Position numbers and translations under genes: made by a program
The notes under the pieces: generated by a model
The model's input: only the letters and a program-made list of their open reading frames with translations
What the model was told of the DNA's origin: nothing
The model's database searches: none
Assembly: GCF_013408555.1 (NCBI RefSeq)
Contig: NZ_JACBZN010000001.1
Coordinates: 2,914,001-2,978,000, forward strand
DNA: 64,000 bases
Reading direction: 5' to 3'
Source: Aeromicrobium tamlense
GTDB lineage: Bacteria; Actinomycetota; Actinomycetes; Propionibacteriales; Nocardioidaceae
Shown here: positions 7,080 to 15,290 of the stretch, one piece after another
Layout of the letters: every line of letters starts with the position of its first letter
Position numbering within the stretch: position 1 is the first letter of the stretch

Positions 7080-8894
7080 ATGAGTCGACCTGCGGTCCTG
7101 CCCGTCGTCCACCTCGCCGCCGGCACGTGGCTGCTGGTCGACCTGTGGCGCGGGTGGACCCCGACCCTCATCACGATCTTCGGCCAGGCGGCCTCGACGC
7201 CGCCCGAGCTGATCGGCGCGTTCGCGCTGGGCTGCCTGCTGGTGCCGGTGGTCGTCGTCGCGATCGCAGCGCGCACCCGCCACGCGCTCGTCGTGGCGAC
7301 GGTGGCGCTCGTGGTCGCGCTGACCTGCCGGGTCGCGCTCCAGCTCACCGAGGGCGGCCGGCCGCACCTGACCGTCGCGTCGATCGGCACGGTGGCGGCG
7401 ATGACGTGGCTCGCGCTCGCACTCCCCCGCGTCCGAGACGCCGCCGTCACCGGTGTCGTCACGGGACTCGCACTGTCGGTCACCACGCATGCCGCCCTCG
7501 GCACCTGGGGCGCGGTGTGGCGCGACGATGCCTGGGCGTGGGCGCTCGTGGTGGTCCAGGTCGCGGTCTGCCTCGCCACCGCGCGGGTCGAGGGCGACGG
7601 AACGCGGATCGGTCGCCGCCTCGCGTGGACCCTCCTGCCCGGCCTGTTCCTCGCCGGCGTGATCGTGGCCAACGCCGGTCGCGCGTCGGCCACCCTCGAC
7701 GAGGCCGGACTCGCCGCCGTGGCGTTCGGGGCGACGGCGGCGATCGCCCTGACCCTCGTCCGGGTCACCCGGTGGTCGTCGACCCTGGCGGCGGTCGTCC
7801 TCGTCGCGGCGGTCGCCGCCTCGGCCGTCGTCACCGACGCGGACGGGCTGCTGCCGAGCTGGACGGTCCTCGCGTTCGCCGTCGGCATGCCCGCCCTCGC
7901 CCACCTCTGGTGCGCCGCCGATCAGGGCGATCGGGGCACGCCAGTCGTCGTCGCGCTCGGCGGCGTCCTCTGGGGCGCACTGCTCTTCGCCTACTACGCC
8001 GGCTACGACCTGGGCTATCGCGCGGACTGGCTACTTGTCGTCCTCGCCGCGGTGATCGGCGTCGTCGCCGCCTCCGCACCAGCACGGAACGGGACCGCGG
8101 CGAGTCCGAGGACCATCGGCGGGATCGGGGCCGCTGCCGTCGCGGCGGCCCTCGCCGCGGCCTTCGCGCCCGCGCTGACGATCCGGACCTTCCACACCGA
8201 CGGCCCACGCGACGGCGAGCTCCGGGTGGCCGCCTACAACCTGCGCATGGGCTACGGGATGGACGGCGACTTCCGGCCCGAGGCCGTGGCCGCGATCCTC
8301 GTCTCCGCTGACGTGGGACTGATCAGCGAGATCGACCGGGGCTGGCTGTTGAACGGCGGCCAGGACCAGCTCGCGATCCTCGAGCGACTCACCGGCCGGA
8401 CGGCGTGGTTCGGCGCCGCGGCCGACCCGGTCTGGGGTGACGCGGTCCTCCTCGACGCCGAGGCAGCCGACGTCGAGCGCATCGCGCTGCCCTCGCACGG
8501 CGCCGTGACCGGAGCGCAGGCGATCGCGGTGCGCCCGAAGGCGCCATGGGACGCCCGCTGGCTCGTCTCCACCCACCTGCAGCCGGTGGGCGACGACGAG
8601 GGCGTGACCGCGCAGTCGGCCGACCTCGCCGTCTGGCTGCGTGGGCTCGGCGGCCCGATGGTCGTGGGCGGCGACTTCAACATGCAGGAGGGCAGCGAGG
8701 CCCATCGCCACGTCACGGGCATCGGCCTCGTCGACGCCGCTCCGGGCGGCGCGAGCACGAGCGAGGCCGACGACCCCGTGAAGCGGATCGACTACGTGTT
8801 CTCGACGGCCGACCTGGTGGCCGTGGACGTCGACGTGCCCGGCCTGCGGGCGTCGGACCACCTGCCGGTGGTCGCGACGCTCAGGCCCCGGTGA
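7080..8894 (+). CDS. Membrane protein with C-terminal endonuclease/exonuclease/phosphatase domain
   Basis: About 604 residues. The first ~360 are nearly all hydrophobic, consistent with around ten transmembrane helices. The last ~240 form an EEP-fold metal-dependent phosphodiesterase domain. Diagnostic motifs are VAAYNLRMGYG (strand with the metal-near Asn), LISEIDRGW (metal-binding Glu), VVGGDFNMQ (Asp/Asn pair) and SDHLPVVATL (catalytic Asp-His) close to the C-terminus. EEP enzymes cleave phosphodiesters in nucleic acids, inositol phosphates or sphingolipids. A membrane anchor suggests a lipid-linked or extracytoplasmic substrate, which is inference. ATG at 7080 is used; an in-frame GTG is two codons earlier. 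The 3' end overlaps the convergent enoyl-CoA hydratase gene by 14 bp. Confidence 0.85.
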   Translation: MSRPAVLPVVHLAAGTWLLVDLWRGWTPTLITIFGQAASTPPELIGAFALGCLLVPVVVVAIAARTRHALVVATVALVVALTCRVALQLTEGGRPHLTVASIGTVAAMTWLALALPRVRDAAVTGVVTGLALSVTTHAALGTWGAVWRDDAWAWALVVVQVAVCLATARVEGDGTRIGRRLAWTLLPGLFLAGVIVANAGRASATLDEAGLAAVAFGATAAIALTLVRVTRWSSTLAAVVLVAAVAASAVVTDADGLLPSWTVLAFAVGMPALAHLWCAADQGDRGTPVVVALGGVLWGALLFAYYAGYDLGYRADWLLVVLAAVIGVVAASAPARNGTAASPRTIGGIGAAAVAAALAAAFAPALTIRTFHTDGPRDGELRVAAYNLRMGYGMDGDFRPEAVAAILVSADVGLISEIDRGWLLNGGQDQLAILERLTGRTAWFGAAADPVWGDAVLLDAEAADVERIALPSHGAVTGAQAIAVRPKAPWDARWLVSTHLQPVGDDEGVTAQSADLAVWLRGLGGPMVVGGDFNMQEGSEAHRHVTGIGLVDAAPGGASTSEADDPVKRIDYVFSTADLVAVDVDVPGLRASDHLPVVATLRPR

Positions 8895-9630
8895 ACTTGG
8901 CCTGACGCTTCTCGCTGAACGCGGCGACGCCCTCGGCGAAGTCGTGCGAGGCGCCCAGGACGCCCTGCTCGACCGTCTCGGTGGCGAGCGTCTCGTCGAG
9001 GTGCAGCAGGGCCGCGGCGTTGATCGCGGACTTGATCCGCGCGTACGCCATCGTGGGGCCCGACGCCAGCTTCTCGACGAGGCCGTCCACCGTGGCCTGC
9101 CACTCTCCCGCGGGCACGCAGTGCGTGATGAGGCCGGCGGCGTACGCCTCGGGGTTCGGCAGCCGCTCGCCCAGCATGAGCATGCGGGTGGCACGGGCGC
9201 GGCCGATGGAGGCGGCGATCAGCTCGTGCGCGGCGCCGTCGCCCATCAAGCCCACGTTGACGAACGCCTGGAGGAAGTAGTCGTCCTCCTTGGCCACCTG
9301 GAAGTCCGAGGCGAGCGCGAGCGACGAGCCGATGCCCGCCGCGAGGCCGTTGAGCGCCGCGACCACGGGGAACGGCGCGCCGGTGAGCGCGTGGATGAGG
9401 CGGTCGGCGGCCTCGAGGATGCCGGTGTTCGTCGCGCCCGGCGCCATCACGGCACCCGAGCAGAACGCGCGGCCCTCGCCCGTGAGGACGGCGACGCGGA
9501 CGCCCTCGGCGTCCTCGAGCGCGTCGCTCATCTGCTCGAACATCTCGGTCGTGACCGAGTTGAGCCGCTGCGGGGCGTTCAGGGTCAGCGTCAGCACGCC
9601 GTCCGTGCGGTCGACCAGTAGGTCGGTCAT
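8881..9630 (-). CDS. Enoyl-CoA hydratase/isomerase family protein
   Basis: A 249-residue crotonase-superfamily protein. The oxyanion-hole segments are AFCSGAVMAPG (about residues 58-68) and NGLAAGIGSSLALASDF (about 95-111). GDGAAHELIAASIG (about 130-143) covers the region of the second catalytic Glu found in true hydratases; here a Gly/Asp precedes and no Glu sits at the first glutamate site, so a different crotonase chemistry is possible. It is the last gene of an operon with the alpha/beta hydrolase and nitroreductase. Its ATG overlaps the hydrolase TGA (ATGA), and GGAGGA lies 5-6 bases upstream. It probably acts on an acyl-CoA of unknown structure. Confidence 0.88.
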   Translation of the reverse strand: MTDLLVDRTDGVLTLTLNAPQRLNSVTTEMFEQMSDALEDAEGVRVAVLTGEGRAFCSGAVMAPGATNTGILEAADRLIHALTGAPFPVVAALNGLAAGIGSSLALASDFQVAKEDDYFLQAFVNVGLMGDGAAHELIAASIGRARATRMLMLGERLPNPEAYAAGLITHCVPAGEWQATVDGLVEKLASGPTMAYARIKSAINAAALLHLDETLATETVEQGVLGASHDFAEGVAAFSEKRQAKFTGA

Positions 9631-10493
9631 CGATTCCTCCATTGTCCGAGCAGGGTCTGCAGCACCGCGATGAGCGCGGTGGGCTGGTCCAGCATGATGT
9701 GGTGTCCCGAGTCGGGGATCACGGTGACGGGCACGTTGCCGCCGAGCCGCGAGCGGATCTCCTCGGTGATGTCGGTGGTGGCCATGCCGCGCTCGCCGCG
9801 CAACAGCGCCACCTCGCACGCGCTGCGGGCCACGTCGGCGGGCTCCATGCTCGAGCGCAGGAAGACGCGCGGGTCGAACTTCCAGGTCCAGCCCGAGCCG
9901 TCCGCCCGGACGACGTGGTGGATCGAGCCGCGGGCGATGTGGTCGCGGATGTACGGCAGGCACGAGGGGTCCTCGGGCAGCGTGCGGAAGCGTGCGACCA
10001 TCGTGCGGGCGTCGGGGTAGAGCGGCATCGAGAGGTCGGCGCGGTCGTTGCGCCACGAGCGCGCCTCGGCCGAGACCTCCTTGACCGGCGAGTCGATCGC
10101 GGCCGCGCCCAGCATGTCGGCGCCGTGCTCGCGCGCGGCGGTGAGGGCGACGAAGCCGCCCATGCTGTGGCCGAAGACCACGGGCTTGGCGCTGGTCTCG
10201 GAGGTGGCCACCGCCATGACCTCGCGGGCCCAGGCCTCGAGCGTGTACGCGTCGCGGCGGCCGCTGTCGCCGTGGCCGCTCAGGTCGAGCGCGAGGACGC
10301 GGTGGTCGACCGCGAGGTGCGGGCCGACGTGATCCCACCAGCCGGAATGCGCGGCGCCACCGTGCACGAGGACCACCACCGGCGCGCCGGGCTCGCCCCA
10401 CGCGCGGTACGCGATCGGGACGTCGTCGACCTCGATCTCGAGGTGCTGGGGCTTCTCGTCGAGAGCCCACGTGAACCACTCGGGAACGGTCAC
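9627..10493 (-). CDS. Alpha/beta hydrolase
   Basis: A 288-residue alpha/beta-hydrolase-fold enzyme. The oxyanion segment LVHGGAAHSGWWDHV (about residues 37-51) is followed by ALDLSGHGDS, the nucleophile elbow GHSMGG (Ser about 103), and the C-terminal catalytic His in PDSGHHIMLDQP (about 264). The layout resembles bacterial esterases and C-C bond hydrolases. The GTG at 10493 is chosen because it overlaps the nitroreductase TGA as GTGA and begins the conserved VPEWFTWALDE segment; no ATG fits. It sits between a nitroreductase and an enoyl-CoA hydratase, so a role in breaking down an aromatic or acyl compound is plausible but not shown. Confidence 0.9.
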   Translation of the reverse strand: MTVPEWFTWALDEKPQHLEIEVDDVPIAYRAWGEPGAPVVVLVHGGAAHSGWWDHVGPHLAVDHRVLALDLSGHGDSGRRDAYTLEAWAREVMAVATSETSAKPVVFGHSMGGFVALTAAREHGADMLGAAAIDSPVKEVSAEARSWRNDRADLSMPLYPDARTMVARFRTLPEDPSCLPYIRDHIARGSIHHVVRADGSGWTWKFDPRVFLRSSMEPADVARSACEVALLRGERGMATTDITEEIRSRLGGNVPVTVIPDSGHHIMLDQPTALIAVLQTLLGQWRNR

Positions 10494-11161
10494 CGATGGA
10501 ACCTCGTCACTTCGTGCAGGGGGGCCCGGCCGGCCCGGAACGAGTTGGCCGGATGGTCGGGGTCGGCGTGGCCGAAGGAGATGCCGCAGACGATCAGGCG
10601 GTCCTCGGGCAGGCCCAGCCACTCGCGCAGGAACTGCGACTTCTGCGCCAGGGCGGCCTGGGCGACGGTGGCGACGCCGCGGGCCTGCGCGGCCAGCAGG
10701 AACGACTGCACGAACAGGCCGCAGTCGATCGCGGCGTAGACACCGAGCGGGGCGGGCGCCGAGACCACCGCGACGTGCGGGGCGCCGAAGAACTCGAAGT
10801 TCCGCAGCATCTCGCGGGCCGAGCCCTCGCGGTCGCCCTTCGCGACGCCGACGGCCTGGTAGAGCTGCCAGCCGACCTCGCGGCGTCGCTCGGCGTGCAC
10901 GCCCTCGTAGCCGGGCGGGAAGGGGTAGTCCGAGCCGAGCGAGGCGTCGGCCATGAGGTCGTGGCGGAGCCGGACGAGCGCCTCGCCGGACACGATGTCG
11001 ACGTGCCACGGCTGGACGTTGCACCACGACGGGGTGCGCGACGCGGAGGCCACGATCGCCTCGATCTCGGCCTCGGCGACGGGCTCGTCGGTGAAGCCGC
11101 GGCAGCTGAAGCGCGAGGCCAGCAGCCGCTCCAGGACCTCGGCGTCCGACTCGTCGACCAT
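10490..11161 (-). CDS. Nitroreductase family protein
   Basis: A 223-residue FMN-dependent NAD(P)H oxidoreductase of the nitroreductase fold. SRFSCRGFTDEPV (about residues 16-28) carries the conserved Arg-Ser/Cys-x-Arg that binds FMN phosphate. SRTPSWCNVQPWHV (about 41-54) is the flavin-facing PSxxNxQPW loop, and VCGISFGHADPDHPAN ends the domain with the usual GxxxGxxD-like turn. The protein is of PnbA/nitrobenzoate-reductase-like length. It is first in a three-gene operon with GTGA and ATGA overlaps. Natural substrates of such enzymes include quinones, nitroaromatics and, in some cases, enoyl compounds; none can be chosen here. Confidence 0.9.
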   Translation of the reverse strand: MVDESDAEVLERLLASRFSCRGFTDEPVAEAEIEAIVASASRTPSWCNVQPWHVDIVSGEALVRLRHDLMADASLGSDYPFPPGYEGVHAERRREVGWQLYQAVGVAKGDREGSAREMLRNFEFFGAPHVAVVSAPAPLGVYAAIDCGLFVQSFLLAAQARGVATVAQAALAQKSQFLREWLGLPEDRLIVCGISFGHADPDHPANSFRAGRAPLHEVTRFHR

Positions 11162-11188
11162 GGGGACACCGTACCCGCAGCGAACTTC

Positions 11189-11204
11189 CCGTCAACCGTG
11201 ACGG
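11189..11204. promoter_or_regulatory. Inverted repeat upstream of the nitroreductase operon
   Basis: CCGTCAACCGTGACGG has perfect 6-bp arms (CCGTCA/TGACGG) around 4 bases. It lies 28 bases upstream of the nitroreductase ATG and could be a regulator site or part of the promoter. No adjacent regulator gene suggests a partner. Confidence 0.3.
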
Positions 11205-11230
11205 TTTGTTCGCGGTGTGGCTGGTGGGGC

Positions 11231-11339
11231 GGTGAGTCCTCAACCCCTCCCGCTCGCGGGCGGTGAGTGGTCAACCGTTCGGGAGGGTCATTCGGTTGAC
11301 TGGTCACCGCGCCTCATGGGGAAGGGTTGAGGGCTCACC
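11231..11339. repeat. Four 16-bp repeat units at exact 31-bp spacing, arranged as a nested palindrome
   Basis: Units at 11231-11246 (GGTGAGTCCTCAACCC) and 11262-11277 (GGTGAGTGGTCAACCG) are forward. Units at 11293-11308 (CGGTTGACTGGTCACC) and 11324-11339 (GGGTTGAGGGCTCACC) are reversed. Every start is exactly 31 bp from the next, and the whole is symmetric about 11285. Spacers are 15 bp, and parts of the first and second (CTCCCG/CGGGAG) are also complementary. The cluster lies between the OsmC stop and the nitroreductase promoter. It could be a mobile palindromic repeat, a cooperative operator array or a strong RNA structure. Confidence 0.75.
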
Positions 11340-11352
11340 GCTCTCCGCGGGC

Positions 11353-11796
11353 TCAGGTCTCGGAGGTGCGGACCTGCACGACGCGGATGGGCGTGGGCGC
11401 CTCGACCGTGCGGCTGACGGTGCACAACTGCTTGTGGGTGCGCTCGATGGCGTCGGGCACGCGGTCGGCCATCTTCTGACCCATCTCGTCGTGGTCGAAG
11501 GAGATGTCCACCGTGACGACGAGGTCCTCCATGATGTTGCCGCCCGAGGCGTCCTTGACCTTGTGGCCCTCGACCGAGATGTCGAAGCGCTTCGGCTCGG
11601 CGCGCTTGGTCAGCGCCTCGACCGTGACGCCGGTGCAGCCACCGAGCGCGACCAGCAGCAGCTCGACGGGGGTGAAGTCGGTGTTCTGGCCCTCGCCGAT
11701 CGAGATGACGCCGCCGCGGCCGTTCTCGGCCCGGTACTCCATCTGTCCGGTGCGGACGAGGTGGACGCTGCGCAGGGTGGTGGACTCATCGCTCAT
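11353..11796 (-). CDS. OsmC family peroxidase-like protein
   Basis: A 147-residue OsmC/Ohr-fold protein. The first redox Cys is in ALGGCTGVTVE (Cys54). A second Cys is in HKQLCTVSRTVE (about residue 124), where OsmC-type proteins carry VCPxS. The Pro of VCP is replaced by Thr, so it belongs to the divergent YhfA/OsmC-like branch rather than the organic-hydroperoxide resistance core. OsmC proteins reduce organic peroxides with dithiol help and act as dimers in the cytoplasm. The gene seems monocistronic, with the 31-bp repeat cluster immediately downstream of its stop. Confidence 0.88.
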   Translation of the reverse strand: MSDESTTLRSVHLVRTGQMEYRAENGRGGVISIGEGQNTDFTPVELLLVALGGCTGVTVEALTKRAEPKRFDISVEGHKVKDASGGNIMEDLVVTVDISFDHDEMGQKMADRVPDAIERTHKQLCTVSRTVEAPTPIRVVQVRTSET

Positions 11797-11839
11797 GCCA
11801 CGACCCTAGGCCGCGACGGGACGACCCGCCGGACAGCAC

Positions 11840-11876
11840 GACCGGCCGCCGGAGACGTGGATTCCGGCGACCGGTC
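11840..11876 (-). terminator. Stem-loop downstream of the HPr gene
   Basis: Arms of 14 bp (11840-11853 and 11863-11876), with one G-U-type mismatch, enclose a 9-base loop. The structure sits 16 bases beyond the HPr stop at 11892. There is no run of T after it, so termination may be inefficient or factor-dependent. Confidence 0.45.
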
Positions 11877-11891
11877 ATGCGACCCGGCGGG

Positions 11892-12149
11892 TCAGGCGTC
11901 GAGGTCGGCCTCGACGAGCGCGGAGATCTTCTCCAGGACGGCGGCATCGTCGCTCTCGACGGTGACTTCGGCCCCCTGGCCGGCGCCGAGGGTCATGATC
12001 ATCAGGGCGGACCCGGCGTCGACGGGCTCGCCGCCGGCGACGGCGAGGGTGACGGGCACCCCGGCCTCGGTGACGGCCGCGGCGATCGTGGCGGCCGGGC
12101 GGGCGTGGAGGCCGACGGCCGATCCGACGGTGACGGTCTTGCTGGGCAT
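11892..12149 (-). CDS. ptsH: Phosphocarrier protein HPr
   Basis: An 85-residue HPr, the small cytoplasmic phosphocarrier that takes phosphate from Enzyme I on a His and passes it to EIIA. The active-site segment GLHARPAA places the phospho-His at residue 15. A Ser in VDAGSALMIMTLGAG (about residue 48) matches the Ser46 region that firmicutes phosphorylate; an HPr kinase is not usual in actinobacteria. Length is standard. It starts 11 bases after the fructose EIIABC stop and is surely part of the fruK-fruA-ptsH transcript, with Enzyme I divergent on the plus strand. Confidence 0.97.
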   Translation of the reverse strand: MPSKTVTVGSAVGLHARPAATIAAAVTEAGVPVTLAVAGGEPVDAGSALMIMTLGAGQGAEVTVESDDAAVLEKISALVEADLDA

Positions 12150-12160
12150 CTGCTGTCCTC

Positions 12161-14233
12161 TCAGACGGTGACGGGGTCGTCGGCGGCGAGCGCCGCCTGC
12201 TTCTTGTCATGACCGACCTGCTTGAGGACGGTCACCAGGAATCCTGCCACCAGTGTCCCGATGATCAGGGAGACGAAGAACCACAGGACGTTGTCGACGG
12301 CGAAGAACACGAAGATGCCGCCGTGCGGGGCCACGCAGGTGACGCCCATGGCCATCGAGAGCGCACCGGTGACGACACCACCGGCCATCATCGCGGGCAG
12401 CACCCGGAACGGGTCGGCCGCGGCGAACGGGATCGCGCCCTCGGAGATGAACGAGGCGCCGAGCAGCCAGGCGGCCTTGCCGTTCTCGCGCTCGGCCGGC
12501 GCGTAGAGCTTCGGCCGCAGCGCCGTGGACAGCGCCATCGCGAGCGGCGGCACCATGCCGGCGAGCATGACCGCGGCCATGATCTTGGACTGCGACGAGC
12601 CGGCGTCGAGCGCGCCCGCGGTGGACAGGCCCGTGACGGCGAAGACGTAGGCCGCCTTGTTGACCGGGCCGCCGAGGTCGAAGCACATCATCAGTCCGAG
12701 CACCGCGCCCAGCACGATCGCCGAGCTGCCGGTCATGCTGTTCAGCCCGTCGACGAGGGCCTCGTTGAGCCAGGCGAGCGGCTTGGCCAGCACGAGGATC
12801 ATCGCCATGCCGACCACCAGCGTGGAGACCAGCGGGATGACCACGACCGGCATCAGGCCGGCCAGCCAGCGCGGGACGCCGCGGTGCGCGAACCACGCGG
12901 CGACGAGGCCCGCCAGGAGGCCGCCGACGATGCCGCCGATGAAGCCGGCGCCGTTCGGGTTGGTCTCGGTGACGCCGATCTGGCCGGCGGCGTAGCCCAT
13001 CACGAATCCGGGCGCGATGCCCGGACGGTCGGCGATCGCGTAGGCGATGTAGCCCGCGAGCGCCGGGACGAGGAAGCTGAACGCCCACGATCCGAGCAGG
13101 AAGACGAGCGCGCCGATGTAGTACAGGAAGGCGCTGCCGAACAGGGCGTGGTCGCCGGCCTCGGGCAGGTTCGTCAGCGAGTTGTTCGCGAGGATGTCTC
13201 CGGCCGTGTCCGTGACGTCGTAGCCCGCGAGCAGGAAGCCCAGGGCGATCATCAGGCCGCCGGCCGCGACGAACGGGATCATGTAGCTGACGCCGGTGAG
13301 CAGCCAGCGCTGGAGCTTCTTGCCGATGTGCTCGTCGTCGCCGGCCGCATCGGCGGTGGTGGCGTCGGCGTCGCCCTCGACGCGCTGCGCCGACGGGTCG
13401 GCCGCCGCGGCGAGGGCCGCGTCGATCATCGCGCGCGGCTCGTTGATGGCGCGCTTCACGCCGCTGCGCACGACGGGCTTGCCGGCGAAGCGGGCCTGGT
13501 CCTTGACGCCCACGTCGGTCGCGAAGATCACCGCGTCGGCGCTCGCGATCTGCTCGGGGGTCAGCGGCGTGCTGCCCGAGGAGCCCTGCGGCTCGACGGC
13601 GAAGTCGACGCCCGCGTCGGTCGCGGCCTGCGCGAGCGCGTCGGCGGCCATGTAGGTGTGCGCGATGCCCGTGGTACAGGCGGTGACCGCCACGACGCGC
13701 TGGCGCGCCGCCGTCTCGGCCGTGCTCCCGGCGGGCGCCTCGGCGGCGGCCGGGGCGGGGGGCGCGGGCTGCTTCACGTCGACGCCGGAGGTGGCCTCCT
13801 CGACGAGCGCGATCACGTCGTCGGCCGACTGCGCGTCGCGCAGCGCCTGCGTGAAGTCCGAGCGCACGAGCGCCCGCGCCAGCGACGAGAGCAGCTTGAG
13901 ATGCGCGTTCCCGGCGCCCTCGGGTGCCGCGATCATGAAGACGATGTCGGCCGGGCCGTCCGGCGCACCGAAGTCGGCGCGGTTCGACAGCCGCGCGAAC
14001 GCCAGCGTCGGCGCCGTGACCGTGGCGGTCCGGCAGTGCGGGATCGCGATGCCGCCGGGCACGCCCGTGCCCGCGAGCGCCTCGCGCTCCTTGGCGGCGG
14101 CCGCGAGGTCCACGGCCGAGCCGGCGCGTCCGGCGGCCACCACCTGGGCCGCGAGGGCCTCGATGACGCCCCCGGCCTCGGTGCCGAGATCGACGTCGAG
14201 CGACACCAGCTCGGGAGTGATGAGCTGTTCCAT
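12161..14233 (-). CDS. fruA: Fructose-specific PTS transporter EIIABC
   Basis: A 690-residue fusion with three PTS domains. EIIA (about residues 1-145) has the phospho-His in GIAIPHCRTAT. EIIB (about 168-265) has the phospho-Cys in VVAVTACTTGIAHTYMA. EIIC (about 320-670) is a multi-spanning membrane channel starting near LLTGVSYMIPFVAAGGLM. It imports fructose as fructose 1-phosphate using phosphate relayed from Enzyme I and HPr. ATG at 14233 is preferred: GGAGG lies 5 bases upstream. An in-frame ATG at 14245 overlaps the fruK stop but has no such site. The order fruK-fruA-ptsH on one strand, with ptsI divergent, gives a self-sufficient fructose module. Confidence 0.95.
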   Translation of the reverse strand: MEQLITPELVSLDVDLGTEAGGVIEALAAQVVAAGRAGSAVDLAAAAKEREALAGTGVPGGIAIPHCRTATVTAPTLAFARLSNRADFGAPDGPADIVFMIAAPEGAGNAHLKLLSSLARALVRSDFTQALRDAQSADDVIALVEEATSGVDVKQPAPPAPAAAEAPAGSTAETAARQRVVAVTACTTGIAHTYMAADALAQAATDAGVDFAVEPQGSSGSTPLTPEQIASADAVIFATDVGVKDQARFAGKPVVRSGVKRAINEPRAMIDAALAAAADPSAQRVEGDADATTADAAGDDEHIGKKLQRWLLTGVSYMIPFVAAGGLMIALGFLLAGYDVTDTAGDILANNSLTNLPEAGDHALFGSAFLYYIGALVFLLGSWAFSFLVPALAGYIAYAIADRPGIAPGFVMGYAAGQIGVTETNPNGAGFIGGIVGGLLAGLVAAWFAHRGVPRWLAGLMPVVVIPLVSTLVVGMAMILVLAKPLAWLNEALVDGLNSMTGSSAIVLGAVLGLMMCFDLGGPVNKAAYVFAVTGLSTAGALDAGSSQSKIMAAVMLAGMVPPLAMALSTALRPKLYAPAERENGKAAWLLGASFISEGAIPFAAADPFRVLPAMMAGGVVTGALSMAMGVTCVAPHGGIFVFFAVDNVLWFFVSLIIGTLVAGFLVTVLKQVGHDKKQAALAADDPVTV

Positions 14234-14238
14234 GTTGT

Positions 14239-14243
14239 CCTCC
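14239..14243 (-). promoter_or_regulatory. Ribosome-binding site that decides the EIIABC start
   Basis: On the minus strand GGAGG is followed by ACAAC and then ATG at 14233. The alternative ATG at 14245 lies upstream of this site and overlaps the fruK stop codon, so it could only be read by termination-reinitiation. Confidence 0.6.
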
Positions 14244-14244
14244 A

Positions 14245-15186
14245 TCAGGCGGGATCCACGGCTTCGACGTGGGGTGCTGCGGGTAGGTCGGTGGGGGTCG
14301 GCAGCGCCGACCCGGGCAGGGCCGCGGCGGCGGCACCGTGGACGGCGGCGCTGGCCAGGCACTCGGCGGGCGAGGCGCCGGCGGCGTGCGCGACGAGGTA
14401 GCCGGCGAGCGAGGAGTCGCCCGCGCCCACGGTGCTGCGCACCGAGATCGGGGCGGGTGGGCAGAACCACGAGCCCTCGTCGGTCGCGAGGACGGCGCCC
14501 GCTCCCCCAAGGGTCAGCAGGACGGCGCCGACGCCGTGCTTGTCGCGCAGCTCGTGGGCGCGGTCGGCTGCGTGGCGCGGGTCGCGCTCGATCTCGTCGG
14601 GGTCGCAGTCGAGCAGCTCGGCCAGCTCGTCGGAGTTCGGCTTCATGAGGTCGGGAGAGGACTGCTCGACGGTGAGGCCGAGCGCGGCGCCCGAGGTGTC
14701 GACGGCGACGCGCGCGCCCGCCTCCTGGAGCCGGCGCGTCGTGGTGGCGTACCAGTCGAAGGGCACGCCGGGCGGCAGCGAGCCGCTCAGCACGGCCCAG
14801 TCGCCGGCCGAGACGGCGCCGACGAGGGCGTCGGTCAGGGCCGTCAGCTCGGACTCGTCGAGGCGCGGTCCGGGCGAGTTGACCTTGGTCGTGGTGCCCT
14901 CGGGCTCGGCAAGGGTGAGGTTCACGCGCAGGCGACCGCTGACGGGGACGGCGCGGTAGTCGAGGCCGAGCGCGTCGAGGGCGGAGAGCAGCGGCTCGTC
15001 CGCGGCGGCCGGGAGGACGGCGGTGACGGGCACACCGGCGGCGTGCAGCACGCGGGCGACGTTGATGCCCTTGCCGCCGGGATCGTCGTGGGCCGCCTCG
15101 CTGCGCACGACGCCGCCGCGCTCGAGCGGCTCGAGCAGGCCGACGAGGCGGTCGATCGCAGGATTCGCGGTGACGGTGACGATCAC
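14245..15186 (-). CDS. fruK: 1-phosphofructokinase
   Basis: A 313-residue PfkB-family sugar kinase that converts the fructose 1-phosphate made by the PTS into fructose 1,6-bisphosphate with ATP. N-terminal VTVTANPAIDRLV and DPGGKGINVARVLHAAG (about residues 36-52) are typical for FruK/LacC. The anion hole and catalytic base are in STVGAGDSSLAGYL (about 258-271, Asp in GAGDS). It is first in the fruK-fruA-ptsH operon and 165 bases from the divergent ptsI. The shared AT-rich region likely carries the fructose-responsive control. No DeoR/FruR-type repressor gene is present next to it. Confidence 0.96.
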   Translation of the reverse strand: MIVTVTANPAIDRLVGLLEPLERGGVVRSEAAHDDPGGKGINVARVLHAAGVPVTAVLPAAADEPLLSALDALGLDYRAVPVSGRLRVNLTLAEPEGTTTKVNSPGPRLDESELTALTDALVGAVSAGDWAVLSGSLPPGVPFDWYATTTRRLQEAGARVAVDTSGAALGLTVEQSSPDLMKPNSDELAELLDCDPDEIERDPRHAADRAHELRDKHGVGAVLLTLGGAGAVLATDEGSWFCPPAPISVRSTVGAGDSSLAGYLVAHAAGASPAECLASAAVHGAAAAALPGSALPTPTDLPAAPHVEAVDPA

Positions 15187-15249
15187 GACGGCTCCTTCCG
15201 GTCCTGGTAACCAGCGTCACACGTCCGGGGTTCGCGTGCGCTGTGGATT

Positions 15250-15290
15250 CTTGTGGCTTTCAATGTTGTCTTGTATTGATTTATGTCACA
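15250..15290. promoter_or_regulatory. AT-rich divergent control region of the fructose PTS genes
   Basis: Between fruK and ptsI lies a stretch markedly poorer in GC than its surroundings. It contains TCAAT-N10-ATTGA (15260-15279) and a loose 20-bp direct repeat beginning CTTGT at 15250 and 15270. Either could be a DeoR-type (FruR/SugR-like) operator. The element is reported from sequence only; the regulator is not in the window. Confidence 0.35.

Noticed and set aside
11231..11339. Considered as a short CRISPR array because of evenly spaced repeats
   Set aside because: The units change orientation halfway, the spacers are only 15 bp and partly self-complementary, and no cas genes are near.
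12161..15220. A 1019-codon open frame that would fuse the fructose kinase region to EIIABC
   Set aside because: Upstream of 14245 this frame is an out-of-frame reading of fruK. The kinase motifs are in another frame, and a ribosome-binding site marks the true EIIABC start at 14233.
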